Positions 25,106 to 33,457 of a stretch of DNA of 64,000 nucleotides are shown here, piece after piece (within the stretch, counting starts at the first letter, position 1; every line of letters begins with the position of its first letter). The notes below the pieces were generated by a model. The model saw only the letters and a list, made by a program, of their open reading frames with translations. It ran no database searches and was not told the DNA's origin. Origin of the DNA: Muribaculaceae bacterium (GTDB taxonomy: Bacteria; Bacteroidota; Bacteroidia; Bacteroidales; Muribaculaceae); the NCBI GenBank assembly GCA_017391675.1, contig JAFOXR010000048.1:1-64000 (forward strand), given 5' to 3'. A program made the translations under genes and the position numbers.

Positions 25106-26680
25106 TTAGAACGGAGCGGGTTCCTCTCCTTTTGAAAGAAGGAAATCTTCATTGCGAGGAGGCAAATTATCCGGTAGCGGAACATTCATTGAATCTGCAT
25201 CATTTACGCCACTAGCCTGGGCCCCACCTTCATCATTCATCTTTGACTCATAGGGCTCGGCACTGCGTATAGAATTATAATTATCGTCCCAGTTATCAAA
25301 GCGGGCATAGCTTCCTATAAATCGCATTTTCACATCATCAACCGAACCGCTACGATGTTTAGCAACAATAAATTCTGCCAGACCTCTAATGTCTCTTCCT
25401 TCACTATCTTCGGCAGCCTTAGTATAGTATTCTGGACGGTGAATGAAGCACACGATATCAGCATCTTGCTCGATCGCTCCCGATTCACGCAAGTCGGAAA
25501 GTTGCGGGCGCTTTCCGTCTGTACGGTTTTCAACACTACGGTTCAACTGCGACAAGGCAATAATAGGTATTTCAAGCTCCTTTGCAAGCTGCTTCAAGGA
25601 GCGTGATATCATACTTACTTCCTGCTCACGACTGCCGAACTTCATACCGCTTGCATTCATCAACTGCAAATAGTCGATGATTATCATCTTCACATGATGC
25701 TCACGCACAAGACGGCGGGCTTTCGTACGCAATTCAAAAATTGAAAGGCTCGGAGTATCATCAACATACAACGGAGCTGAATACAGCAGTTTTATCTTGT
25801 TCATCAACTTATCCCACTCCATTTGAGTCAACTGACCGCTTTTGATCTTACTACCTTCCAACTCACACACGTTACTTATCAAGCGGTTCACAAGCTGAAG
25901 ATTAGACATTTCCAGCGAGAAGATAGCAACTGGAGTATTGAAATTCACTGCCATATTCTTGGCCATAGACAAGACAAATGCAGTCTTACCCATTGCTGGA
26001 CGGGCTGCAATAATAATCAAATCACTGTTCTGCCATCCAGAAGTAAGTTTATCAAGATCATGATAACCTGTCTGCAAACCGCTTAATCCGCTTTCCCTAT
26101 TGGCTGCATCTTGTATCTTCTTGATTGCATCGCTTATCACAGGATCAATCTGCATTACATCTTTCTTCACATTGTGCTGTGAGATTTCAAACAATCGTCC
26201 TTCTGCCTCCTGCAACAAGTCATCAACATCGTTCGACTCATCAAATGCCTTAGTTTCTATATTAGAGCAGAAGCTTATCAATTCACGAGCAAGATACTTT
26301 TGAGCTACGATACGGGCATGATACTCAACATTAGCAGCACTCGCCACACGACCCGTAAGTTCCGATATGCGCAAAGGTCCACCAGCATCTTCAAGATTCC
26401 CATCAAGACGCAACTGTTCCGTTACAGTAAGCATATCAATAGGACGCTGCATTGCCCCTAACGATTGTATTGATGCATAAATCTTTTGATTGCGCACATC
26501 ATAGAAACTTTCTGGTTTCAAGATGTCACACACCACAACATAAGCATCTTTTTCAAGCATTAGCGCACCAAGCACAGCCTCTTCCAGATCGGTATCCTGA
26601 GGCTGCAACTTTCCTATTTCCAACGCATTGTCTTTCTTCTGAGAACTATATCTTCTATAAGGTCTTTGATCCTCTGCCAT
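25106..26680 (-). CDS. dnaB: Replicative DNA helicase
   Basis: DnaB is the hexameric 5'-3' helicase of the replication fork. From ATG 26680 it has 524 residues. The N-terminal DnaB domain (~30-130; LEEAVLGALMLEKDAY) and the RecA-like domain with Walker A ARPAMGKTA and Walker B MIIIDYLQLM are present. The C-terminal ~55 residues form an acidic, low-complexity tail. The frame stays open to 26722, but the -7 element at 26704-26711 lies within that extension, supporting 26680 as the start. No intein is present. Confidence 0.97.
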   Translation of the reverse strand: MAEDQRPYRRYSSQKKDNALEIGKLQPQDTDLEEAVLGALMLEKDAYVVVCDILKPESFYDVRNQKIYASIQSLGAMQRPIDMLTVTEQLRLDGNLEDAGGPLRISELTGRVASAANVEYHARIVAQKYLARELISFCSNIETKAFDESNDVDDLLQEAEGRLFEISQHNVKKDVMQIDPVISDAIKKIQDAANRESGLSGLQTGYHDLDKLTSGWQNSDLIIIAARPAMGKTAFVLSMAKNMAVNFNTPVAIFSLEMSNLQLVNRLISNVCELEGSKIKSGQLTQMEWDKLMNKIKLLYSAPLYVDDTPSLSIFELRTKARRLVREHHVKMIIIDYLQLMNASGMKFGSREQEVSMISRSLKQLAKELEIPIIALSQLNRSVENRTDGKRPQLSDLRESGAIEQDADIVCFIHRPEYYTKAAEDSEGRDIRGLAEFIVAKHRSGSVDDVKMRFIGSYARFDNWDDNYNSIRSAEPYESKMNDEGGAQASGVNDADSMNVPLPDNLPPRNEDFLLSKGEEPAPF

Positions 26681-26703
26681 ATCATTTCTTTTTTTTCTAA
26701 TTG

Positions 26704-26711
26704 CAAAGTTA
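26704..26711 (-). promoter_or_regulatory. -7 element of dnaB
   Basis: The minus strand reads TAACTTTG, about 24 bp upstream of ATG 26680. Confidence 0.55.
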
Positions 26712-26816
26712 ATGAAAGACAACCTATCTTGAAATTATTCCCCCCTATTTTATACAAACATTTTTTCAACACGCTATTAACACCCCAACATTTCCACTTA
26801 TGTTGAAAGTATTTTA

Positions 26817-26824
26817 TAATTTTG
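26817..26824 (+). promoter_or_regulatory. -7 element of ispE
   Basis: TAATTTTG lies 23 bp before ATG 26848. Confidence 0.55.
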
Positions 26825-26847
26825 CATTATAAAACACTTGATACAAT

Positions 26848-27669
26848 ATGATTACTTTTCCTAACGCAAAGATAAATCTAGGATTGAACATCGTGCGACG
26901 CCGCACCGATGGCTATCACGATATTGAGACTATATTCCTTCCCATAGCGCTAAAAGATGTCATTGAGATTGTTCCTGCAAAAGGCAACAACTCCACTCTC
27001 ACAACTTACGGACGAGCGATAAATTGTCCTACCGAAAAGAACCTTGTAATGAAAGCCTACAGAGCGTTGGAAACAGAATTCAATCTGTCCCCGGTAGATA
27101 TTCATCTGCACAAGAATATTCCAGATGGAGCTGGACTAGGAGGAGGATCATCTGATGCAGCATTCACGATGCTCATGCTTAATAGCATGTTTGAGCTGAA
27201 CATTTCCAAAGCCGACTTGGCTGCTAGAGCAGCAAAACTAGGAGCCGACTGCGCCTTCTTCATATACAATACGCCCATGATGGCAACAGGAATAGGTGAC
27301 ATTCTGTCCCCGATAGAAGTAAGTTTGCACGGGAAAGCATTATTGCTCATAAAACCCGATGTAAGCGTTCCTACCGCCGAAGCTTATTCAAAAGTGATAC
27401 CTGCCGAAAGTAAAGAACTGCTCTCAAGCATTATCACCCAGCCCATTGAGACATGGAAAGACCTATTGAAAAATGATTTTGAGCCAAGCGTATTTTCAGC
27501 CCACCCCGAACTGGAAGAAATCAAGGAATCAATATACCAAAGCGGAGCTGCGTATGCATCAATGAGCGGTTCAGGTTCTTCAATATTTGGCATTTTCGAT
27601 AGTGCCAATATGGCAGACAAAGCCAAGGACTTATTTAAGGGAATGAACGCTTATGTTATAAATCTCTAA
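26848..27669 (+). CDS. ispE: 4-diphosphocytidyl-2-C-methyl-D-erythritol kinase
   Basis: IspE phosphorylates CDP-methylerythritol in the non-mevalonate (MEP) isoprenoid pathway. This 273-residue GHMP kinase has the family start FPNAKINLGLNIVRRRTDGYH, the ATP loop PDGAGLGGGSSDAAF, and the C-terminal SMSGSGSSIFGIF. The length is normal. It appears to be transcribed alone; grpE follows after ~145 bp. Confidence 0.96.
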   Translation: MITFPNAKINLGLNIVRRRTDGYHDIETIFLPIALKDVIEIVPAKGNNSTLTTYGRAINCPTEKNLVMKAYRALETEFNLSPVDIHLHKNIPDGAGLGGGSSDAAFTMLMLNSMFELNISKADLAARAAKLGADCAFFIYNTPMMATGIGDILSPIEVSLHGKALLLIKPDVSVPTAEAYSKVIPAESKELLSSIITQPIETWKDLLKNDFEPSVFSAHPELEEIKESIYQSGAAYASMSGSGSSIFGIFDSANMADKAKDLFKGMNAYVINL

Positions 27670-27815
27670 AAGAAAATGTATTTTTTTCCGTATTTGTTAT
27701 AAATACGACACTTTGGCAATGTTTTTGCTAAACTGAATAAAGCATTCTTTATATTCATTATAGAGTTTGCTTCTATATGCCACAATATACAACTGAAAAT
27801 AACAACGAATAATAT

Positions 27816-28394
27816 ATGAGCAAACAAGAAGAACTACAAAACGAAGAGAACTTCCAAGAAAATGCCGAGGAAACAACAGGCATGGCCGAAGGCAACACCT
27901 CTTGTGAAGAGAACGAAGAACAAAGCACTGAATTGACTCCAGAAGAGCGTATTACAGCTCTTGAAGCCGAGCTGGAAAAAGAAAAGAAGGAATACATGTT
28001 CCTTATGGCTGAATTTGATAACTTCCGCAAGCGCACTATAAAGGATAAAGCTGACCTTATCAAAAATGCGGCAGAAAACGCTATGCGCAATATATTGCCT
28101 ATCATTGACGACTTCGACCGTGCAATACAAGCCAATGCTTCAAGTGACGACATAGCTGCTTTGCGCGAAGGAGTTGAACTTATCTACAATAAATTGATTA
28201 AATATCTCGAAAGCAATGGTGTGAAGGAAATGAATACTACAGGCGAAGATTTTGATGCCGACATTCACGAAGCAGTTACCACCTTCCCTGCCCCAACTGA
28301 AGACATGAAGGGAAAAATAATTGACACCGTGCAAAAGGGATATTCTATCAACGATAAAGTCCTACGCCACGCCAAGGTAGTGGTAGGACAATAA
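27816..28394 (+). CDS. grpE: Nucleotide exchange factor GrpE
   Basis: GrpE releases ADP from DnaK. The 192-residue protein has an acidic N-terminal ~45 residues, a long dimerising helix (LEAELEKEKKEYMFLMAEF), the conserved DNFRKRT, and a C-terminal beta domain ending RHAKVVVGQ. dnaJ follows after 27 bp, the usual grpE-dnaJ pair of this group; dnaK is not in the window. No CIRCE-like repeat was seen upstream, so heat control, if any, uses other signals. Confidence 0.95.
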   Translation: MSKQEELQNEENFQENAEETTGMAEGNTSCEENEEQSTELTPEERITALEAELEKEKKEYMFLMAEFDNFRKRTIKDKADLIKNAAENAMRNILPIIDDFDRAIQANASSDDIAALREGVELIYNKLIKYLESNGVKEMNTTGEDFDADIHEAVTTFPAPTEDMKGKIIDTVQKGYSINDKVLRHAKVVVGQ

Positions 28395-28421
28395 TTCACT
28401 TACATCAAAACAAGTCAGTAA

Positions 28422-29591
28422 ATGGAAAAAAGAGATTATTACGAAGTGCTTGGCGTAGCCAAAACAGCTACTGCCGATGAAATCAAAAAAGCATATCGTA
28501 AAACAGCCCTAAAATATCACCCTGACCGTCAATCCGAGAAGACTGACGCTGAAAAGAAGGAAGCTGAAGAAAAATTCAAAGAAGCTGCCGAAGCTTATGA
28601 TGTGCTTAGCAACCCGGACAAGCGCGCGCGATACGACCAATTCGGACACGCAGGAATGGGTGGCAATGGAGGATTCGGCGGATTCGGTGGCGGAGGCATG
28701 TCTATGGAAGACATCTTTAGCCAGTTTGGAGATATCTTTGGCGGATTCGGGGGATTCAGCGGATTTGGTGGCGGTGGAAGGCGAAGTTCAAGACGCCGCC
28801 AGAATGTAGGAGATGACCTAAGAATTACGGTACATGTGACATTGAAAGATGTAGCACATGGCCTCACAAAGAAGATTAAGATTCCACGATATGTTGCTTG
28901 TACTTCTTGTAAAGGTACTGGTGCCGAAAACGGAACAGAATTTACTACCTGTACAGCTTGTAATGGCAGCGGAACACAAACCAGAACACAACAGACTATA
29001 TTCGGCATGATGCAATCAGAAACTGTGTGCCCTAACTGTCATGGAGAAGGCCGCATCATAAAGAATAAATGTAAGGACTGCGGTGGCGAAGGAATTGTCA
29101 AGAGTGAAGAGGTTGTAACAATAAATATTCCTGCAGGAGTTTCTCACGGAAACATTCTTCGCATGCAAGGAAAAGGCAATGCACCTCGACACGGCGGCAT
29201 ATCTGGAGACTTGCTCATTGTAATAGCTGAAGATAAAGACCCTGAACTAATTCGCGACGAGAACAACATCTACTACAACCTAATGATAGACTTCCCTACA
29301 GCTGTTTTCGGAGGCAAGGTAGATGTACCTACAATCGACGGAATGGTTAGAGTCACAATTGAGCCTGGAACACAACCGGGTAAAGTACTCCGCTTAAAAG
29401 GCAAGGGATTGCCATCACCCAACTATTATGGAACTGGAGACGAATATATCAACATTTCTATTTATGTTCCAGAAAAGCTCAACAAGGAAGAGCGGGAAGC
29501 AATTGAAAAATTGCGTAACAGTGAAAACATCAAACCCACAGAAGAACAAAGGAAATCGATCTTTGAACGCATGCGGGATTTCTTCCAATAA
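28422..29591 (+). CDS. dnaJ: Chaperone DnaJ
   Basis: DnaJ delivers clients to DnaK and stimulates its ATPase. The 389-residue protein has the full type I layout: J domain with HPD at 33-35, a Gly/Phe-rich linker (~75-120), four CxxCxGxG zinc motifs ([32 protein letters not shown]), and C-terminal substrate-binding domains. It is the second gene of the grpE-dnaJ operon and ends at a terminator shared with the convergent acyl-CoA ligase gene. Confidence 0.97.
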   Translation: MEKRDYYEVLGVAKTATADEIKKAYRKTALKYHPDRQSEKTDAEKKEAEEKFKEAAEAYDVLSNPDKRARYDQFGHAGMGGNGGFGGFGGGGMSMEDIFSQFGDIFGGFGGFSGFGGGGRRSSRRRQNVGDDLRITVHVTLKDVAHGLTKKIKIPRYVACTSCKGTGAENGTEFTTCTACNGSGTQTRTQQTIFGMMQSETVCPNCHGEGRIIKNKCKDCGGEGIVKSEEVVTINIPAGVSHGNILRMQGKGNAPRHGGISGDLLIVIAEDKDPELIRDENNIYYNLMIDFPTAVFGGKVDVPTIDGMVRVTIEPGTQPGKVLRLKGKGLPSPNYYGTGDEYINISIYVPEKLNKEEREAIEKLRNSENIKPTEEQRKSIFERMRDFFQ

Positions 29592-29592
29592 A

Positions 29593-29628
29593 CAAATAAG
29601 AGAGAAACAAATGTTTCTCTCTTATTTG
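29593..29628. terminator. Shared terminator, dnaJ and acyl-CoA ligase
   Basis: A perfect 16-bp stem (29593-29608 / 29613-29628, core TAAGAGAGAAAC) with a 4-nt loop. Confidence 0.9.
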
Positions 29629-29648
29629 TTATATAACCTGCAACATTA

Positions 29649-31301
29649 TCAATGCTGATACAAGAAACGCTTGATGCTGCGTTTTGGAGTTTTCTCAAAT
29701 TCTTCAGCCTGAGTTTTTACTCCTGAAATCCTGGAATATGCTGGCAAATCCTTATTCAATGCTGCAATATTTTCTTCCATCAGTTTGCCCAATGCATCAA
29801 AATCCATTCCTTGCTTTGCTCCGTTCTCTATATCGGGATAGATAAGCGCGATGAGCTTTCCTCCCTCTTCAACAACTAGCGACTCGCATACATAAGGCAA
29901 ATTATTAATTTTCTGTTCTATCTCCTCTGGATATATATTTTGTCCTGAAGGACCCAATATCATCGTTTTACTGCGTCCTCTTAGTCGCAAGAACCCTTCC
30001 TCATCAATTTCGCACAAGTCACCGGTATTCAGCCAACCATCTTTCATAACAGCGGCAGTTGCATCTTCATTCTTGTAATATCCTAGCATTACATTGTCGC
30101 CACGCACCCAAAGTTCTCCAGCTGCATGTTCGTTCTCTTTTGTGTTCACTACCTTTCCTTCCATGCGCTCTACTATCTTTCCGCAAGCACCCACAGGATT
30201 AACATTCCATGGCGCATAAGAAATTAGCGGTCCGCATTCGGTCATTCCATAGCCCACTGTTACAGGGAAATTGATACGCTTCAAGAAATCGGCAACTTCT
30301 TTATTCAAGGCAGCTCCGCCTATAATGATCTGCTTCAAGTTTCCACCAAATGTAGCTTCTAGCTTGTCCTTGATTTTACTTAACAAATAATCATCTACAA
30401 ACGGAACCTTAAGGAGCATGCTCATTACCGGTTTTTCTAGCAATGGGAATACCTTTGTCTTTATAATCTTTTCCAGGATAAGCGGAACAGAAATGATTAC
30501 CTTAGGCTTAACTTGTGCAAAAGCGTCCATAATTACCTTAGGAGAAGGCACCCTGGTCAAGAAATACATGTGGCAACCCAATGCAAACGGGTGCAACATT
30601 TCAATTACCAATCCAAACATGTGAGCTAATGGCAACATACATATTATTCCGTCGCCCGCGTCCAGAATATGAAGATTCTCTATGCAGAATTTCACATTGC
30701 TCCACAATGCACGATGTGGCAACATCACGCCTTTTGAGAAACCTGTTGAACCTGAAGTATAGTTTATAAGAGCCAAATCTTCTGGTCCAGGTTCATAATA
30801 CTTCACATCATCTTGAGTGAAACGCTCAGGATACTTACGGCCAAACAATTCATTCAATGTCTTGCGTGCAGCAACTAGCTGTTCACTGCGAGAACTCAAC
30901 AACGAATAGTCCGACACCTGCACTGCACCAGCCAAATCGGGCATGCTTGAAAAATCAAGATTCTCCCATATTGACTTATCGGTAAACAGAATCTTTGATT
31001 CGCTATGATTTACCAGATGATGTATATTATCAGGTTTGAATTCATGCAGAATTGGCACAGGGACTGCGCCATAAGTGAGCGCTGCTATAATTGTAACCGA
31101 TAATTGGGTAGAGTTCTTGCCGCAGGTAGCGATCTTATCACCCTTAGCAATGCCACATTGCTCAAAAAGGATATGCAGCTTTGCGATTTTTCTTGCCACA
31201 TCACGATATTGCAATGTCACACCGTTAAAATCGGTAAATGCAAGCTCTTCCCAATTTTTCTTTATAGATTCAGAGATGTAATGGTTAATAGAATATTCCA
31301 T
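29649..31301 (-). CDS. AMP-binding long-chain acyl-CoA ligase-like protein
   Basis: A 550-residue adenylate-forming enzyme. The ATP loop YTSGSTGFSKGV, the GYGMTECGPLISY motif, and LNTGDLCEIDEEGFLRLRGR with the downstream lysine region are all present. It likely activates fatty acids to acyl-CoA (or acyl-ACP) for membrane lipid use. It lacks a signal peptide but has hydrophobic stretches suited to membrane association. The substrate chain length cannot be told. It has a consensus promoter and stands alone. Confidence 0.9.
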   Translation of the reverse strand: MEYSINHYISESIKKNWEELAFTDFNGVTLQYRDVARKIAKLHILFEQCGIAKGDKIATCGKNSTQLSVTIIAALTYGAVPVPILHEFKPDNIHHLVNHSESKILFTDKSIWENLDFSSMPDLAGAVQVSDYSLLSSRSEQLVAARKTLNELFGRKYPERFTQDDVKYYEPGPEDLALINYTSGSTGFSKGVMLPHRALWSNVKFCIENLHILDAGDGIICMLPLAHMFGLVIEMLHPFALGCHMYFLTRVPSPKVIMDAFAQVKPKVIISVPLILEKIIKTKVFPLLEKPVMSMLLKVPFVDDYLLSKIKDKLEATFGGNLKQIIIGGAALNKEVADFLKRINFPVTVGYGMTECGPLISYAPWNVNPVGACGKIVERMEGKVVNTKENEHAAGELWVRGDNVMLGYYKNEDATAAVMKDGWLNTGDLCEIDEEGFLRLRGRSKTMILGPSGQNIYPEEIEQKINNLPYVCESLVVEEGGKLIALIYPDIENGAKQGMDFDALGKLMEENIAALNKDLPAYSRISGVKTQAEEFEKTPKRSIKRFLYQH

Positions 31302-31337
31302 CTTTTTACATTTTAAGTTATAATATTCTTAGACTAA

Positions 31338-31369
31338 CAAATATACAAAAGGTTACATTATTCATCAAA
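31338..31369 (-). promoter_or_regulatory. Consensus promoter of the acyl-CoA ligase gene
   Basis: On the minus strand, TTTG (31369-31366), 20 bp, then TATATTTG (31345-31338). It lies just downstream of the small ribbon-helix-helix gene. Confidence 0.75.
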
Positions 31370-31376
31370 ACTTTAT

Positions 31377-31556
31377 TCACTTTTTTTTCTTCCGTCTGCC
31401 ACTTTTGTGCAGAGCTTCGGCTATAATCCATTGCAACTGCCCATTGGTGGAGCGGAACTCATCAGCTGCCCATGCTTCAATAGCATTCATCGTGTCGGCA
31501 TCGATACGCAACACGAACGATTTCATTTTAGGTTCTTTTTTTTCCTTATCCACCAT
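31377..31556 (-). CDS. Small ribbon-helix-helix (Arc-like) protein
   Basis: A 59-residue basic protein. KMKSFVLRIDADTMNAIEAW supplies a short beta strand (residues ~12-18) and first helix, and TNGQLQWIIAEALHKSG a second helix, as in Arc/MetJ DNA-binding proteins. It ends in a RRKKKK tail. It probably binds DNA as a dimer. It lies 56 bp downstream of the SPFH gene on the same strand and may be co-transcribed with it. The target is unknown; autoregulation of this pair is a reasonable guess. Confidence 0.8.
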   Translation of the reverse strand: MVDKEKKEPKMKSFVLRIDADTMNAIEAWAADEFRSTNGQLQWIIAEALHKSGRRKKKK

Positions 31557-31612
31557 ACTTATAAATATAAGAATATAGAGACATTAATGCCTCTATATTC
31601 ATTTATCGCTTA

Positions 31613-32587
31613 TTAATGATTCAAAGTACCTGTATTAATTACTGGCTGAGCCGACTCATCGGCGCATAGAACAACAAGAAGATTGCTCACCATTGCAGCA
31701 CGCTTTTCTTCATCAAGTTCAATGTCTTCCTCTCCTAGTTTATCTAGAGCAAGCTTTACCATTGATACTGCACCCTCAACAATCTTTTCACGCGCAGCAA
31801 TTACAGCAGTTGCTTGTTGACGACGCAACATTACTGCTGCGATTTCCGGAGCATAAGCCAAATAGTTCAAACGAGCTTCCTGAACTTCAATACCTGCAAA
31901 TTCCAAGCGTTCGTTCAACTTCACAACAAGCTGTTCATTAATTTCAGCACCGCCCGAACGCAATGTCAAGTCGTTATCGTCGTCAGCATTATCCTTGTTA
32001 TCATCATAGGCATAAAGACCCGCAAGTTCGCGTAACGCCGCATCGCTCTGAATACGCACATACTTTTCAAAGGCGTTCATTCTCATTGCAGCAGTAGTTC
32101 CTACGCTTCCTGCCACTTGTCCTGCTATGCTTTGTGCATCAATTTCAAACATAGCTTTGTAAGTATCTTTCAACTTCCAAACCATCACAAGACCTATAAG
32201 AATAGGATTACCTTCTTTATCATTGACTTTGATTGGCTCCGCATCAAGATTTCTTGCACGAAGAGTAAGTTTTTTACAAGACATGAACGGATTTACCCAG
32301 AAGAAACCGTGTTTTGTAAATGTACCCTTATACTTACCGAAGAATACCATCACTACTGCTTCATTTGGTTCCAATGTAAAGAAACCGAACATCATAATAA
32401 AATCCCAAATAGCAAGCAGAATGCCAGCTGCCAAACTTGTGCCGAATATTACATCAGATTCAGCAGTTGTACAATTCACGAATAAAAGGACAGTGACAGC
32501 GATAAATACGAACAATAAAATCAATGCCATAAATCCATTAACCTGCATTCCTCCATAAGGAATCTCTTTCATCTTTTGTTTTTCCAT
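31613..32587 (-). CDS. SPFH/Band 7 (stomatin-like) membrane protein
   Basis: A 324-residue protein with two N-terminal membrane segments (~18-38 and ~50-70), then an SPFH/Band 7 domain (~72-290): FFTLEPNEAVVMVFFGKYKGT, WVNPFMSCKKLTLRARN, and the coiled-coil part RLNYLAYAPEIAAVMLRRQQA. SPFH proteins form large membrane rings or scaffolds linked to quality-control proteases or lipid domains. No partner protease gene is adjacent; the neighbour is a small ribbon-helix-helix protein. Confidence 0.9.
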   Translation of the reverse strand: MEKQKMKEIPYGGMQVNGFMALILLFVFIAVTVLLFVNCTTAESDVIFGTSLAAGILLAIWDFIMMFGFFTLEPNEAVVMVFFGKYKGTFTKHGFFWVNPFMSCKKLTLRARNLDAEPIKVNDKEGNPILIGLVMVWKLKDTYKAMFEIDAQSIAGQVAGSVGTTAAMRMNAFEKYVRIQSDAALRELAGLYAYDDNKDNADDDNDLTLRSGGAEINEQLVVKLNERLEFAGIEVQEARLNYLAYAPEIAAVMLRRQQATAVIAAREKIVEGAVSMVKLALDKLGEEDIELDEEKRAAMVSNLLVVLCADESAQPVINTGTLNH

Positions 32588-32635
32588 AAAATCAAGTTTT
32601 TATCAGTTTTGCATTTTAATATCATTTTGATATCA

Positions 32636-32643
32636 CAAAGATA
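32636..32643 (-). promoter_or_regulatory. -7 element of the SPFH gene
   Basis: The minus strand reads TATCTTTG, about 49 bp upstream of the ATG. Confidence 0.5.
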
Positions 32644-32700
32644 TATCAAAATATTCTAAACCCACATAAGTTAAAAATAAATTTAACTTTTTTTAAGCAC

Positions 32701-32729
32701 AAAAAAAAGTCCCACAAAGAATGGGACTT
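32701..32729 (-). terminator. Terminator of mntP
   Basis: AAGTCCCA / TGGGACTT (32707-32714 / 32722-32729), with a T-run on the minus strand (A-run 32701-32708). Confidence 0.8.
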
Positions 32730-32752
32730 GATTTCGCACTATCACTTATATG

Positions 32753-33310
32753 TCAAAAACAAGTATGCTCTACCAGAATCTTTACCCCCATTAACACAAG
32801 CACTACTCCACCTGTAAACTCAGCCTTTGACTTATACCGGTTGCCAAAGACATTGCCTATCTTGATACCAAGTGCCGACAGAATAAAAGTTGTAATGCCT
32901 ATCACCGCAACCGACATCCACAGGTCTACATGCAAAAACGCAAAAGATACACCTACAGCTAAAGCATCTATGCTTGTGGCTATTGCCAGCATCAGCATCA
33001 CTTTAAAGGAGAAATCGTCATTATGATTATCTTCTTCTTTTGAAAAAGAATCCCTTATCATATTGAAACCTATAATACCCAGCAAGAAAAACGCTACCCA
33101 ATGGTCAAAGTCACTTACAACTGCCGAGAATGTAGCTCCAAGCATGTAGCCTACGAGAGGCATAAGTGCCTGAAAACCACCAAACCATAGCCCAGCACTC
33201 AGCACATGGCGCAACTTTATGCTCCGTAACGAAAGCCCTTTACCGATAGACACAGCAAATGCGTCCATCGCCAAACCTACCGATATTATAAGCAATTCTG
33301 CTATTACCAT
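32753..33310 (-). CDS. mntP: Manganese efflux pump MntP
   Basis: A 185-residue, six-segment inner membrane protein of the MntP family, which exports Mn2+. The duplicated conserved motifs are visible: GLAMDAFAVSIGKGL near the N-terminus and IATSIDALAVGVSFAF near residue 115, each with the key aspartate. A histidine/aspartate-rich loop (KEEDNHNDDF) lies between the halves. I looked for a yybP-ykoY manganese riboswitch upstream but did not see one. It is probably transcribed alone. Confidence 0.95.
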   Translation of the reverse strand: MVIAELLIISVGLAMDAFAVSIGKGLSLRSIKLRHVLSAGLWFGGFQALMPLVGYMLGATFSAVVSDFDHWVAFFLLGIIGFNMIRDSFSKEEDNHNDDFSFKVMLMLAIATSIDALAVGVSFAFLHVDLWMSVAVIGITTFILSALGIKIGNVFGNRYKSKAEFTGGVVLVLMGVKILVEHTCF

Positions 33311-33397
33311 AATTTCATTTATATAAGTTATTAATTCTTATTACTGCAAAGCCACAATTATTATATAAGGCACTTCCAATATCTTTGCAAAAATAAT

Positions 33398-33435
33398 AAA
33401 ATACTCCTTACGGGATTCACCATAAGGAGTATTTT
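33398..33435 (-). terminator. Terminator of the pullulanase gene
   Basis: A perfect 13-bp stem (33398-33410 / 33423-33435, core ATACTCCTTA) with a T-rich tail on the minus strand. Confidence 0.8.
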
Positions 33436-33457
33436 ATATCAGTTATAAACAGCATTC

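Noticed and set aside
27670-27815. CIRCE heat-shock operator before grpE
   Set aside because: No TTAGCACTC-N9-GAGTGCTAA-like repeat is present.
33311-33397. Manganese riboswitch (yybP-ykoY) before mntP
   Set aside because: The upstream region is short and AT-rich and I do not see the conserved helices of that class.
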